64,000 nucleotides of DNA, taken from contig NZ_JAEUAT010000008.1 in the NCBI RefSeq assembly GCF_019511525.1, positions 248,001-312,000 of the forward strand, in the 5' to 3' direction. Position numbers and translations under genes: made by a program. The notes under the pieces were generated by a model, which worked only from the letters and a program-made list of their open reading frames with translations, did no database searches and was not told the origin of the DNA. Shown piece by piece: positions 33,283-42,461 of the stretch. The DNA comes from Rhizobium cauense (GTDB lineage Bacteria > Pseudomonadota > Alphaproteobacteria > Rhizobiales > Rhizobiaceae). Each line of letters opens with the position of its first letter. Within the stretch, counting starts at the first letter, position 1.

Positions 33283-34197
33283 ATGGCGACGATCGCGTCT
33301 TCGCAGGCCGAGCAACAATCGGAACAGACAAGCCGCCGACGGATCGGATGGCCGGCATGGGCAGCGTCCTATCTGCAGGCTACGCCGCTGATCCTCATCC
33401 TCGGCTTCTTCTTCATCCTGCCGATCGCCATGATCGCCGTCGTCAGCTTCTGGGACTATGACTTTGCCGGTCTCTACCCAGCGTTCCTCACCATGAACTA
33501 CACCGACACGCTCGGTTCATGGGTCACCTGGAAGACCTATCTCAACACCTTGAAATTCACGGTGATTGTCTGGGGTCTGACGCTTTTCATCGGCTTCTGG
33601 GTCGCCTACTTCCTCGCCTTTCATATCCGGCGCACCTCGACGCAGATGATCCTGTTTCTGGTCTGCACCGTGCCGTTCATGACCTCGAACATCATCCGCA
33701 TGATCTCCTGGATTCCGGTGCTCGGTCGAAACGGGCTGGTCAACTCGGCGCTGGTCCAGATGGGGATCGTGCCGCAGCCGATCGAGTGGCTGCTCTATTC
33801 CGATTTCGCCGTCGTTCTCGCCATGGTGCACCTCTACACGCTGTTCATGGTGACGCCGATCTTCAACACGCTGATGCGCATCGATCGCTCCCTGTTCGAG
33901 GCGGCGCGAGACGCAGGCGCCAGCGGCTGGCAGATCCTCTGGAATGTCGTTCTGCCGCTTGCCAAGCCTGGCATCGCCATCGGTTCGATTTTCGTTGTGA
34001 CGCTTGTGATGGCCGACTTCTCAACCGTACAGGTCATGTCAGGCGGGCAGAGCGCCTCGGTGGCGCTGATGATGAAAAACCAGATGTCGCTGCTGCAGTA
34101 TCCCGCCGCCGCCGCCAATGCCGTTGTGCTTCTAATCGTCGTGCTGATGATGGTGGCCGCCATCCTGCGCGTCGTCGATATTCGCAAGGAGCTGTGA
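33283..34197 (+). CDS. ABC transporter permease, PotB-like
   Basis: 304-residue inner-membrane permease with about six membrane segments (first TPLILILGFFFILPIAMIAVV) and the EAA loop FEAARDAGASGWQILWNVVLPLAKPG. ATG at 33283 has GGAGAG upstream; in-frame starts further up lie inside the binding-protein gene. It pairs with the PotC-like subunit that begins one base after its stop. Confidence 0.9.
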   Translation: MATIASSQAEQQSEQTSRRRIGWPAWAASYLQATPLILILGFFFILPIAMIAVVSFWDYDFAGLYPAFLTMNYTDTLGSWVTWKTYLNTLKFTVIVWGLTLFIGFWVAYFLAFHIRRTSTQMILFLVCTVPFMTSNIIRMISWIPVLGRNGLVNSALVQMGIVPQPIEWLLYSDFAVVLAMVHLYTLFMVTPIFNTLMRIDRSLFEAARDAGASGWQILWNVVLPLAKPGIAIGSIFVVTLVMADFSTVQVMSGGQSASVALMMKNQMSLLQYPAAAANAVVLLIVVLMMVAAILRVVDIRKEL

Positions 34198-34198
34198 G

Positions 34199-35020
34199 AT
34201 GAACCACGAGAAGCGCACCTTCGAATTCTACGTGCTCGCAGCCTTCTTCCTCGTTTTTGTACTGTTCCTCTATGGACCGCTGTCGGCGATCCTGATCCTG
34301 TCCTTCCAAGGCCCCGACGGTGGCCTGACATTCCCGCTGAACGGCGTTTCCGTTCACTGGTTCTACAATCTCTTCGAGAAGCAGGCCGTCGGCGATTTCG
34401 GCGCATCCTTCCGCCGCTCGTTCACGCTTGGGCTGATGGTGATGGTCGTCACCGTTGTCGTCTCACTGCTGGCGGGCCTGGCGTTTCGCCGCCGCTTCCG
34501 GGGCGCGACCGTGCTTTTCTACGCGACGGTCGCAAGTCTCGTCGTGCCGTCGATCATCATCTCGCTCGGGATCGGCGTGGTCTTCCAGCAGGGCGGCCTT
34601 AAGCCTGCCTGGTACTCTTCCGCCTTCGGTGCACATTTGACATGGACGCTGCCATTCGGAGTGCTCATCATGTTCGCCGTCTTCAACCGCTTCTCGCCGG
34701 CTTACGAAGAGGCGGCGCGCGATCTTGGCGCGAGTTCGTGGCAGACCTTCCTTCATGTCCTGTTGCCGATGATCGCGCCGAGCCTGATCGGCGTCGGTCT
34801 CTTCGGCTTCACGCTCTCCTACGACGAATTTGCTCGTACGTTGATGACATCAGGGAGCTACAATACGCTTCCGCTCGAAATCTACGGCATGACCACCAAC
34901 GTCACGACCCCGGTGCTTTACGCGCTCGGCACGGTGACGACGCTGTTTTCCTTCACCATCATCCTCGTGGCGCTCGGCATCATGCTCATGCTGCGCCGGC
35001 GCCAGGCAAAGATAAGCTGA
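34199..35020 (+). CDS. ABC transporter permease, PotC-like
   Basis: 273-residue inner-membrane permease with the EAA loop YEEAARDLGASSWQTFLHVLLPM and membrane segments throughout. AAGGAG lies seven bases before the ATG, inside the 3' end of the preceding gene, and only one base separates the two frames. It completes the importer. The short basic tail (LRRRQAKIS) is ordinary for this family. Confidence 0.9.
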   Translation: MNHEKRTFEFYVLAAFFLVFVLFLYGPLSAILILSFQGPDGGLTFPLNGVSVHWFYNLFEKQAVGDFGASFRRSFTLGLMVMVVTVVVSLLAGLAFRRRFRGATVLFYATVASLVVPSIIISLGIGVVFQQGGLKPAWYSSAFGAHLTWTLPFGVLIMFAVFNRFSPAYEEAARDLGASSWQTFLHVLLPMIAPSLIGVGLFGFTLSYDEFARTLMTSGSYNTLPLEIYGMTTNVTTPVLYALGTVTTLFSFTIILVALGIMLMLRRRQAKIS

Positions 35021-35024
35021 TTTC

Positions 35025-35768
35025 ATGCGCATTCTTCTAGTCAATCCCAATACCACTGAAACCATGACCGATAAGGCTGCTGTAGCCGCCCGCGCGGTTG
35101 CGGCCCTCGGGACCGATGTCATTGCCGCGACCTCCCGCATGGGGCCCGTCTCGATCGAGGGACACTATGACGGTGCGCTGGCGATCCCCGGGCTTCTTGC
35201 TGAGTTGAAGGAACAGAAGGCTGGCGGCTACGATGCGGCCATCATCGCCTGTTTTGACGATACCGGGCTCGACGCCGCCCGCAGCTTTTCCGACGTGCCG
35301 GTGCTCGGCCTTTGCGAATCCGCTGTCGCCACGGCGGGATTTCTAGCGCAACGCTTTACCGTCGTGACGACGCTCGAGCGCTCGCGCGTGCTGATCGACA
35401 ATCTCGTGCAGCGCTACGGCATGGGTGGACGTGCGAAGGTGCGCGCATCGGATATCCCGGTCCTCGAGCTTGATGATCCTGCATCGGGTGCCATTGGGAA
35501 GCTTCGGGCCGAGATCGAACGAGCACTTGCCGAAGATGGTGCGGAAGCGATTGTGCTCGGCTGCGCAGGCATGACCGACTTGGCGCGCGAACTGCAGGAG
35601 ATCTATGGCGTTCCTGTCGTTGACGGGGTTGCTGCGGCGGTAAAGCAGGCGGAGGCGCTGGTGTCGCTCGGTTTGTCGACCAGCAAGCGCGGTTCCTACG
35701 CATCGCCGCTGGCCAAGCCCTTTACAGGCGCGATGAGCGCTTTTGCGCCCATAAGGGCCGTCGGCTGA
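35025..35768 (+). CDS. Asp/Glu/hydantoin racemase family protein
   Basis: 247-residue racemase. The two-cysteine active site is intact: C76 in AAIIACFDDTGLD and C180 in AIVLGCAGMTDLA, and the N-terminus ILLVNPNTTETMTDK is the family signature. Members racemise hydantoins, allantoin or dicarboxylic amino acids; this short form is closest in layout to hydantoin/allantoin racemases. The gene starts 4 bp after the permease stop, so it is part of the uptake operon and probably acts on the imported compound or a product. No hydantoinase or carbamoylase gene adjoins it. Confidence 0.85.
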   Translation: MRILLVNPNTTETMTDKAAVAARAVAALGTDVIAATSRMGPVSIEGHYDGALAIPGLLAELKEQKAGGYDAAIIACFDDTGLDAARSFSDVPVLGLCESAVATAGFLAQRFTVVTTLERSRVLIDNLVQRYGMGGRAKVRASDIPVLELDDPASGAIGKLRAEIERALAEDGAEAIVLGCAGMTDLARELQEIYGVPVVDGVAAAVKQAEALVSLGLSTSKRGSYASPLAKPFTGAMSAFAPIRAVG

Positions 35769-35852
35769 TCCTGGCGTCGTCATGATTCCGCTTTACTTTT
35801 CCACTCCGCTTGCATTTGTTCAGGCAAAAGCATCGCAGGAGAGGAAGCAAAC

Positions 35853-36344
35853 GTGACCATGCCCGACGAAGACCTCAAGCGGATCGCGGAACAGGAAAAA
35901 GTGTTGAGTTTCGACACTTTCGATCTCACGACCGCATGGCAACTCGGCAAGCTGCTGCAGGAGCTCGGGACTGAGCGCGGCCTCGGTATTGCGATCGACA
36001 TCACGCTGCATTCGATGCCGGTCTTTTATGCAGCGCTCCCCGGCGTGACGCCTGACAACGTCCAATGGGTGCGGCGCAAGCGCAACTTGGTGCTGCGCTA
36101 CTTCAGGAGCAGCTACGCGATCGGTCTTGATCTCAAGCAGAAAGGCAAGACCGTTGTCGACAACGGTCTTGCTGATGCCGATTATGCAGCGCACGGGGGC
36201 AGCTTCCCGATCAATGTGAAAGGTACAGGCTGTATCGGCGCGGTCACCGTCTCCGGCCTGCCGCAGCGTGACGACCACAATCTGGCCGTCGAGGCGCTGG
36301 CGCTGATGTTGGCAAAGGATCTCGACGCGTTGCGTCTGGACTGA
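35853..36344 (+). CDS. UPF0303/DUF336 (GlcG/HbpS-like) family protein
   Basis: 163-residue protein of the heme-degrading/GlcG-like group (DUF336, UPF0303). The core reads GLGIAIDITLHSMPVFYAALPGVTPDN, then RRKRNLVLRYFRSSY and GTGCIGAVTVSGLPQRDDHNLAVEALA. The start is GTG at 35853 after GGAGAGGAAG, with ATG at 35859 as alternative. Family members of known structure bind heme or small ligands, but most have no proven role. It is probably the last gene of the PotABCD-racemase unit (84 bp after the racemase) and may act on the same substrate. Confidence 0.8.
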   Translation: MTMPDEDLKRIAEQEKVLSFDTFDLTTAWQLGKLLQELGTERGLGIAIDITLHSMPVFYAALPGVTPDNVQWVRRKRNLVLRYFRSSYAIGLDLKQKGKTVVDNGLADADYAAHGGSFPINVKGTGCIGAVTVSGLPQRDDHNLAVEALALMLAKDLDALRLD

Positions 36345-36437
36345 GAGCGGGCGTCGGGAACCGGTGCCGGAGCTAGGTTGCGCCGGCTATGAAATTCGTC
36401 GCGTTGCTGCGATACTCGTCCTGAAGGGACGAGATCG

Positions 36438-37016
36438 ATGATGCGTCACTTGCGAATTCTGGCGGCGCTGCTGTCACTGTCACTCATCAGTGCCGGTCCG
36501 GCTGATGACGGGCGCTGGTATGCCGGCGACTACTCTTTCTCCGATGAGCTTGGCGGCTTCCGTATCCTGTCGGTGACCGGGGCGGGTACGAGGGAAGATC
36601 CGATCGAAATCACCGAGCAGCTTGACTCGACCGACCCCGTCACTCTGGTAATCAGGGCCAAAAGATCACCTGAACTCCACTCGCTCCTTCAGGGAGCTTT
36701 CCATGTGCGCGTCGTTGCTCGCAACACCAGCGGATTGGCGTGGATCGGGTGCGACTTCGAACTTCAGGAGATTCGTGGCAAACCAAGCGACTTCAATGAT
36801 GGCCTGTCTTTCGGGCAGGCCAACCCGAATCCGGACTTCATTTCGTCCGACAGGTTCGTTCGTTTCGAAAGCCGCTTCGAGAGCTTTGATCGGCTACGCT
36901 TTGAAAGCGGCCACGTTGATCCCCTCGATCGTGCCAAGTTCGGCTTCTTCATTGCCGACGTCACGCCGGTTGCCGAGTTCTATATGGTGCAGGATCCGCA
37001 GATACCCTCTTCGTGA
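36438..37016 (+). CDS. Orphan secreted hypothetical protein
   Basis: 192-residue protein with a signal peptide (MMRHLRILAALLSLSLISAG, cleavage near residue 22) and a soluble mature part rich in Asp, Phe and Arg (DGRWYAGDYSFSDELGGFRIL, RFVRFESRFESFDRLRFESG). Only one cysteine (WIGCDFELQ) is present. I do not recognise the family. It stands alone between the UPF0303 gene and the convergent isomerase, with a modest AGGGACGAG before the ATG. A periplasmic location is likely; function unknown. Confidence 0.6.
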   Translation: MMRHLRILAALLSLSLISAGPADDGRWYAGDYSFSDELGGFRILSVTGAGTREDPIEITEQLDSTDPVTLVIRAKRSPELHSLLQGAFHVRVVARNTSGLAWIGCDFELQEIRGKPSDFNDGLSFGQANPNPDFISSDRFVRFESRFESFDRLRFESGHVDPLDRAKFGFFIADVTPVAEFYMVQDPQIPSS

Positions 37017-37071
37017 GGTCGCGACGGAAATCGGAAGAAGCGGCGCCATCAGGCGCCGCACCCTCGTTGGA

Positions 37072-38331
37072 TCAGATCTTGCCGCCCGCTTCGGCGATGA
37101 CCTTGGTCAGGCTGCCGGTTGCCGGGAAAAGGGGGATCAGGCAGGCCTGCAGGGCGTGATAGATGTCGCCCTTGCCGGGGAACAGGCTGTGTGACGGCAC
37201 CAGATTTTCCGTAAGCTCCTCGTGCCAACCGCCATTCTTGTGGTCGATGAAGGCGCGTTCGATCACGTTCCAGATCCTGCGGTAATGTTCCTCGTGATAG
37301 TCGCTCGGCAGGTGCTCATTGAGGAAGTGTGCGGCCGCAGCGCCTTCGCACGCCGGCCACCACAGCTTGTTGCGCTTGGCCGGCTTGTCTTCCCAGTCGA
37401 GCGTATAGAAGAAGCCGCCCTTGTCGTCGTCCCAGCCGAGGGCGATCGACTGCGAGAACAGGCCCTTGGCGGCATCCGGCATCCAGTCATGTTTCTTGCC
37501 GCCGAGGGCCCAGAGTTGCAGGACGAGGCGCGCCCATTCCAGCCAATGGCCGGGGGTGGTGCCGGCCGGGCGGAACATTTCGTTCGGATGATAGTAGTCC
37601 TTGTCGACACCCCAATCTGTGCTGAAGTGCTCGGCGACGCGCCAGCCGACGGAGCCGGCTGCGCGACGGATAACGAGGTCGGCAATGCTTTCGGCCTCGG
37701 CCAAATAGTCGCGGTCACCGGTTGCCTCGAAGGCAGCCATCAGCGCTTCGGTCAGGTGCATGTTGGAGTTCTGGCCGCGGTAGTTGCCGCCGTCGAGCGG
37801 CTGCCAGTCGGCAGTGAACTCCTCGGCAATTGCGCCGTGCTTGGCTTCCCAGAACTTGGTGTTCAGGACCTCGGTAATATCGGCAAGCATGCCGTCGGCC
37901 AGCGGATGGCCGACTGTCTTCGCCGCAGATGCCGCAAGCAGGACGAAAGCGTGGCCGTAGCCCTGCTTGTTGGTGTCGACGGGGCCGTTGTCATCGAGCG
38001 ACCAGAAATAGCCACCGTTCCTGGTGTCGCGGTGATGGTTCCAGATGTACCGCATGCCGTGATCGACGACGTCGGAGGCGCCGGGGCGACCGAGCAGGGT
38101 GCCGATCGCAAAGCAGTGGACGGCGCGCGACGCGATATGGATCGGACGGACCTGGCCGGCGGCATCGAGTGGCTTGCCAGCGTCGTCGAGATCGAAAAAG
38201 CCGCCCTTCGGATTGATGGAGTTGTGCTGGAAGAAATCGAAGAGCCCGTTTGCCTGCGCAAGCAGCCAGTTGCGGTGGTAGGCGCGGGTGGTCCAGTTTC
38301 CGAGCGCGGCGTCGCCGATTGCAGGTGCCAT
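37072..38331 (-). CDS. AGE-family sugar epimerase/isomerase
   Basis: 419-residue N-acylglucosamine-2-epimerase (AGE) superfamily protein, an (alpha/alpha)6 barrel. Family blocks include FDFFQHNSINPKGGFFDLDD, VHCFAIGTLLGRPGASDVVDHG, GHAFVLLAASAA, NMHLTEALMAAFEATGD, TPGHWLEWARLVLQL and WPACEGAAAAHFLNEH, including the histidines used in catalysis by this group. The ribosome site GGAGGAG precedes ATG at 38331. It probably interconverts mannose and fructose or a related sugar, as for rhizobial AGE isomerases; the exact sugar is not settled by sequence. It diverges from metH across 172 bp that contain a 20-bp palindrome. Confidence 0.88.
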   Translation of the reverse strand: MAPAIGDAALGNWTTRAYHRNWLLAQANGLFDFFQHNSINPKGGFFDLDDAGKPLDAAGQVRPIHIASRAVHCFAIGTLLGRPGASDVVDHGMRYIWNHHRDTRNGGYFWSLDDNGPVDTNKQGYGHAFVLLAASAAKTVGHPLADGMLADITEVLNTKFWEAKHGAIAEEFTADWQPLDGGNYRGQNSNMHLTEALMAAFEATGDRDYLAEAESIADLVIRRAAGSVGWRVAEHFSTDWGVDKDYYHPNEMFRPAGTTPGHWLEWARLVLQLWALGGKKHDWMPDAAKGLFSQSIALGWDDDKGGFFYTLDWEDKPAKRNKLWWPACEGAAAAHFLNEHLPSDYHEEHYRRIWNVIERAFIDHKNGGWHEELTENLVPSHSLFPGKGDIYHALQACLIPLFPATGSLTKVIAEAGGKI

Positions 38332-38441
38332 GATACTCCTCCGATTTCGTGCACAAAGCCTTCGCAACCGCCTATATAGGGGCCGCCCGAGTCTGTCATC
38401 TGCCAAGCGCCGCAAAGGCGCCACATGACAGGCATATATTG

Positions 38442-38461
38442 ACATAAAGATATCTTTATGT
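38442..38461. promoter_or_regulatory. Perfect 20-bp palindrome upstream of metH (SahR-like site)
   Basis: ACATAAAGATATCTTTATGT equals its reverse complement and lies 42 bp before the metH start codon. AT-rich palindromes with a central ATAAAGATATCTTTAT resemble the sites of ArsR-family SAH-responsive regulators (SahR) of methionine-cycle genes. The assignment is by similarity and position. Confidence 0.6.
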
Positions 38462-38503
38462 GATTTGACCATCTGGTCTGCAACGACGTCAAGGAGTCCG
38501 CCC

Positions 38504-41500
38504 GTGTTTGATACTCTGTTTGGTTCCGAAGGGGCAAAGCGCGACGGTAGTGAAGTGTTTGCTGCGCTCAAGAAAGCGGCCAGCGAACGCATCCTCGTTC
38601 TTGACGGCGCCATGGGCACGCAGATCCAGGGGTTGGGTTATGACGAAGATCATTTCCGCGGCGACCGGTTCATCGGTTGCGCCTGCCATCAGAAGGGCAA
38701 CAACGACCTCCTGATCCTGACGCAGCCGGATGCGATCGAAGAGATTCATTATAAATACGCCAAGGCCGGGGCCGATATTCTAGAGACCAACACCTTCTCC
38801 TCGACGCGGATCGCTCAGGCCGACTACGCGATGGAAGGCGAGGTCTACGCGCTGAACAAGGAAGGCGCCGAGATCGTCCGCCGCGCTTGCATCCGCGCCG
38901 AGCGCGAGGATGGCCGTCGCCGCTTCGTGGCCGGTGCCATCGGCCCGACGAACCGCACGGCGTCGATCTCCCCCGACGTCAATAATCCGGGCTTCCGCGC
39001 CGTCACCTTCGATGACCTGCGCATCGCTTATGCCGAGCAGATCGACGGCCTGATCGATGGCGGCGCCGATATCATCCTCATCGAGACGATCTTCGATACG
39101 CTGAACGCAAAGGCTGCGATCTTTGCCTGCGAAGAGCGCTTCGAGGCGAAGGGCATCCGCCTGCCGGTCATGATCTCCGGCACGATCACCGATCTTTCCG
39201 GCCGCACCCTTTCCGGCCAGACGCCGACCGCTTTCTGGAATTCGGTGCGTCACGCCAACCCGTTCACGATCGGCCTAAACTGCGCGCTCGGCGCCAACGC
39301 CATGCGTCCGCACCTGCAGGAGCTGTCGGGCGTTGCCGATACCTTCATCTGCGCCTACCCGAATGCCGGCCTGCCGAACGAGTTCGGCCAGTATGACGAG
39401 ACGCCGGAACTGATGGCCGCGCAGATCGACGAGTTTGCCCGCGAGGGTCTCGTCAATATCGTTGGCGGCTGCTGCGGCTCGACGCCCGAACACATCAAGG
39501 CGATCGCCGAGGTCGTGGCCAAGTACAAGCCGCGCCCGATCCCTGAGCATCGGCCGTTCATGTCGCTGTCGGGCCTTGAGCCTTTCGAGCTGACCAAGGA
39601 CATTCCCTTCGTCAACGTCGGTGAGCGCACCAACGTCACCGGCTCGGCCAAGTTCCGCAAGCTGATCACCAATGCCGATTACACGGCGGCACTGGACGTG
39701 GCGCGCGACCAGGTGGAAAACGGCGCGCAGATCATCGACATCAACATGGACGAGGGCCTGATCGATTCCGAAAAGGCGATGGTCGAGTTCCTGAACCTGA
39801 TCGCTGCCGAGCCGGATATCGCGCGCGTACCCGTGATGATCGATAGTTCGAAGTTCTCGATCATCGAGTCCGGCCTGAAGCGGGTCCAGGGCAAGCCGAT
39901 CGTCAACTCGATCTCGCTCAAGGAAGGCGAAGAGAACTTCCTGGCGCAGGCGAAGCTGCTGCATGCCTATGGCGCGGCTGTCGTCGTCATGGCCTTCGAT
40001 GAGACGGGGCAGGCGGATAGCTACGAGCGAAAGGTCGAGATCTGCACGCGCGCCTACAAGCTGCTCACCGAGAAAGCGGGTTTCCCGCCCGAGGACATCA
40101 TCTTCGATCCGAACGTCTTTGCGGTCGCGACAGGTATTGAAGAACACAACAACTATGGTGTCGACTTTATCGAAGCGACGCGGACAATCCGCAAGACGAT
40201 GCCGCTGGTGCATATCTCGGGCGGCGTCTCGAACCTTTCCTTCTCGTTCCGCGGCAACGAGCCGGTGCGCGAGGCGATGCACGCCGTGTTCCTTTACCAC
40301 GCCATCCAGGCGGGCATGGACATGGGTATTGTCAATGCCGGCCAGCTTGCCGTCTATGACCAGATCGATGCGGAACTGCGCGAGGCCTGCGAGGACGTGG
40401 TGCTGAACCGCCGCACTGACGCGACCGAGCGGCTGCTCGAAGTGGCCGAGAAATTCCGTGGCGGGGCTGCGCGCGAGGGACGCGTGCAGGATCTCTCCTG
40501 GCGCGAATGGTCGGTCGAGAAGCGTCTCGAGCATGCGCTGGTCAACGGTATTACCGAGTATATCGACGCCGACACCGAGGAAGCCCGCCAGCAGGCCGAG
40601 CGGCCGCTGCACGTCATCGAAGGCCCGCTGATGGCCGGCATGAACGTGGTCGGCGATCTGTTCGGCTCGGGCAAGATGTTCCTGCCGCAGGTCGTCAAGT
40701 CCGCCCGCGTGATGAAGCAGGCGGTTGCCGTGCTCCTTCCGTACATGGAGGAAGAGAAGCGCCAGAACGGCGGCGACGAGCGCAAGGCTGCCGGCAAGAT
40801 CCTCATGGCGACCGTCAAGGGCGACGTCCACGATATCGGCAAGAACATCGTCGGCGTCGTGCTCGCCTGCAACAACTACGAGATCATCGACCTCGGCGTC
40901 ATGGTGCCGGCGACGAAGATCCTTGAGACGGCTGTTGCCGAGAAGGTTGATATCATCGGTCTTTCCGGCCTGATCACGCCGTCGCTCGACGAGATGGTGC
41001 ATGTGGCTGCTGAAATGGAGCGTCAGGGGCTGGACCTGCCGTTGCTGATCGGTGGAGCGACGACGAGCCGTGTCCACACGGCGGTCAAGATCCATCCGGG
41101 CTACGAAAAGGGCCAGGCGGTCTATGTGACGGATGCCAGCCGCGCAGTCGGTGTCGTCTCGTCACTGCTTTCGCCGGAAGCGCGCGACGGCTATGTGGCC
41201 GACATCCGCGCGGAATACGCCAAGGTGGCGGCGGCACATGCGCGCAGCGAGGCCGAGAAGGTGCGCCTGCCGCTTGCCCGCGCTCGCGAGAATGCGCAGC
41301 AGGTCGATTGGGCAGCCTACAAGCCGACCAAGCCGAGCTTCCTCGGTACCAAGGTGTTTGACGGCTACGATCTGGCTGATATCGCCAAGTACATCGACTG
41401 GACGCCGTTCTTCCAGACCTGGGAGTTGCGTGGCCGGTTCCCGGCCATTCTCGAGGATGAGAAGCAGGGTGAGGCGGCTCGTGCGCTCTGGGCTGATGCG

Positions 41501-42277
41501 CAGGCGATGCTCAAGAAGATCATCGACGAGAAGTGGTTCCACCCGCGCGCCGTCATCGGCTTCTGGCCGGCGAACGCGGTTGGCGACGATATCCGCCTGT
41601 TCACGGACGACAGCCGCAAAGACGAACTTGCCACCTTCTTCACGCTGCGCCAGCAGTTGTCGAAGCGTGACGGTCGGCCGAACGTTGCGCTGTCGGACTT
41701 CGTCGCACCTGTCGAGAGCGGCGTCCAGGACTATGTCGGCGGCTTCGTCGTCACGGCCGGTATCGAGGAAGTCGCGATTGCTGAACGCTTCGAACGCGCC
41801 AACGACGATTATTCGTCGATCCTCGTGAAGGCGCTGGCCGATCGCTTCGCGGAAGCCTTTGCCGAGCGCATGCATGAACAGGTTCGTCGCGAATACTGGG
41901 GCTACGCCGCAGACGAGCATCTCAGCAACGAGCAGCTCGTCAGCGAGGAATATGCCGGTATCCGCCCAGCGCCCGGTTATCCGGCGCAGCCCGATCATAC
42001 CGAGAAGAAGACATTGTTCGGCCTGCTCGATGCGGAGAAGGCGGCAGGCGTGACGCTCACCGAGAGCTACGCAATGTGGCCGGGTTCTTCCGTGTCAGGG
42101 ATCTACATCGGCCACCCCGATTCCTACTACTTTGGCGTTGCCAAGGTGGAGCGGGATCAGGTCGAGGATTACGCGAACCGCAAGGGCATGGACGTTGCCG
42201 AAGTCGAGCGTTGGCTTGGCCCGGTTCTCAACTACGTGCCGCGCAAGCGCGATGAGGATATCGAGGACGCGGCCTGA
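38504..42277 (+). CDS. metH: Cobalamin-dependent methionine synthase
   Basis: 1257-residue MetH, full length, which transfers methyl from 5-methyltetrahydrofolate via cobalamin to homocysteine. Homocysteine domain (about 1-340): zinc cysteines C260 (GLNCALGA), C323 and C324 (GGCCGST). Pterin domain about 355-640 (NVGERTNVTGS). Cobalamin domain: DVHDIG with the axial ligand H776. The C-terminal reactivation domain (about 920-1250) ends SSVSGIYIGHPDSYYFGVAKVERDQVEDYA. The start is GTG at 38504, eight bases after AAGGAG; an in-frame start at 38465 lies next to the palindrome. It is monocistronic, followed by the RIME-like repeat copy B. Confidence 0.98.
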   Translation: MFDTLFGSEGAKRDGSEVFAALKKAASERILVLDGAMGTQIQGLGYDEDHFRGDRFIGCACHQKGNNDLLILTQPDAIEEIHYKYAKAGADILETNTFSSTRIAQADYAMEGEVYALNKEGAEIVRRACIRAEREDGRRRFVAGAIGPTNRTASISPDVNNPGFRAVTFDDLRIAYAEQIDGLIDGGADIILIETIFDTLNAKAAIFACEERFEAKGIRLPVMISGTITDLSGRTLSGQTPTAFWNSVRHANPFTIGLNCALGANAMRPHLQELSGVADTFICAYPNAGLPNEFGQYDETPELMAAQIDEFAREGLVNIVGGCCGSTPEHIKAIAEVVAKYKPRPIPEHRPFMSLSGLEPFELTKDIPFVNVGERTNVTGSAKFRKLITNADYTAALDVARDQVENGAQIIDINMDEGLIDSEKAMVEFLNLIAAEPDIARVPVMIDSSKFSIIESGLKRVQGKPIVNSISLKEGEENFLAQAKLLHAYGAAVVVMAFDETGQADSYERKVEICTRAYKLLTEKAGFPPEDIIFDPNVFAVATGIEEHNNYGVDFIEATRTIRKTMPLVHISGGVSNLSFSFRGNEPVREAMHAVFLYHAIQAGMDMGIVNAGQLAVYDQIDAELREACEDVVLNRRTDATERLLEVAEKFRGGAAREGRVQDLSWREWSVEKRLEHALVNGITEYIDADTEEARQQAERPLHVIEGPLMAGMNVVGDLFGSGKMFLPQVVKSARVMKQAVAVLLPYMEEEKRQNGGDERKAAGKILMATVKGDVHDIGKNIVGVVLACNNYEIIDLGVMVPATKILETAVAEKVDIIGLSGLITPSLDEMVHVAAEMERQGLDLPLLIGGATTSRVHTAVKIHPGYEKGQAVYVTDASRAVGVVSSLLSPEARDGYVADIRAEYAKVAAAHARSEAEKVRLPLARARENAQQVDWAAYKPTKPSFLGTKVFDGYDLADIAKYIDWTPFFQTWELRGRFPAILEDEKQGEAARALWADAQAMLKKIIDEKWFHPRAVIGFWPANAVGDDIRLFTDDSRKDELATFFTLRQQLSKRDGRPNVALSDFVAPVESGVQDYVGGFVVTAGIEEVAIAERFERANDDYSSILVKALADRFAEAFAERMHEQVRREYWGYAADEHLSNEQLVSEEYAGIRPAPGYPAQPDHTEKKTLFGLLDAEKAAGVTLTESYAMWPGSSVSGIYIGHPDSYYFGVAKVERDQVEDYANRKGMDVAEVERWLGPVLNYVPRKRDEDIEDAA

Positions 42278-42297
42278 CCGGCTGCGTCCAGACCGCC

Positions 42298-42461
42298 GAC
42301 AAACCTCCTGTTGTCTGACCCCCTGCATCTCCGTCGTTCCGGCCTTGTGCCGGAATCCAGCCGTCGCGCGCCTGGGCGGCATAGGGTCTTTCGCGATCAA
42401 GGACTTGACCGCGCTGGATGCCGGCGCGAGGCCGGTATGACGCTGATAGGCCTCTCGCCCT
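42298..42461. repeat. RIME-like dispersed intergenic repeat, copy B
   Basis: About 164 bp after metH, colinear with copy A at 7053-7220 in the same orientation. Shared landmarks are GACAAACCTC, TTCCGGCCTTG-GCCGGAAT, TCTTTCGCGATCAAGGACTT and GCGCGAGGCCGGTATGACG. Divergence is spread along the element, as expected for an old repeat family and not a recent duplication. Confidence 0.75.

Noticed and set aside
32154..33284. Open frame of 376 codons antisense to the PotD-like gene
   Set aside because: Shadow of a real gene, with no ribosome site and no family features.
36357..36385. EcfG promoter before the orphan secreted gene
   Set aside because: GGAAC is followed by GTT at the wrong distance (15 bases instead of 17).
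38332..38503. SAM or SAH riboswitch upstream of metH
   Set aside because: The gap to the start is short and is occupied by a perfect DNA palindrome; I see no SAM-II or SAH riboswitch core.
39275..41095. Open frame of 606 codons antisense to metH
   Set aside because: It mirrors the codon pattern of metH in a GC-rich genome, has no ribosome site or recognisable motif, and its composition (Asp/Arg/His/Leu-rich) is that of antisense shadows.
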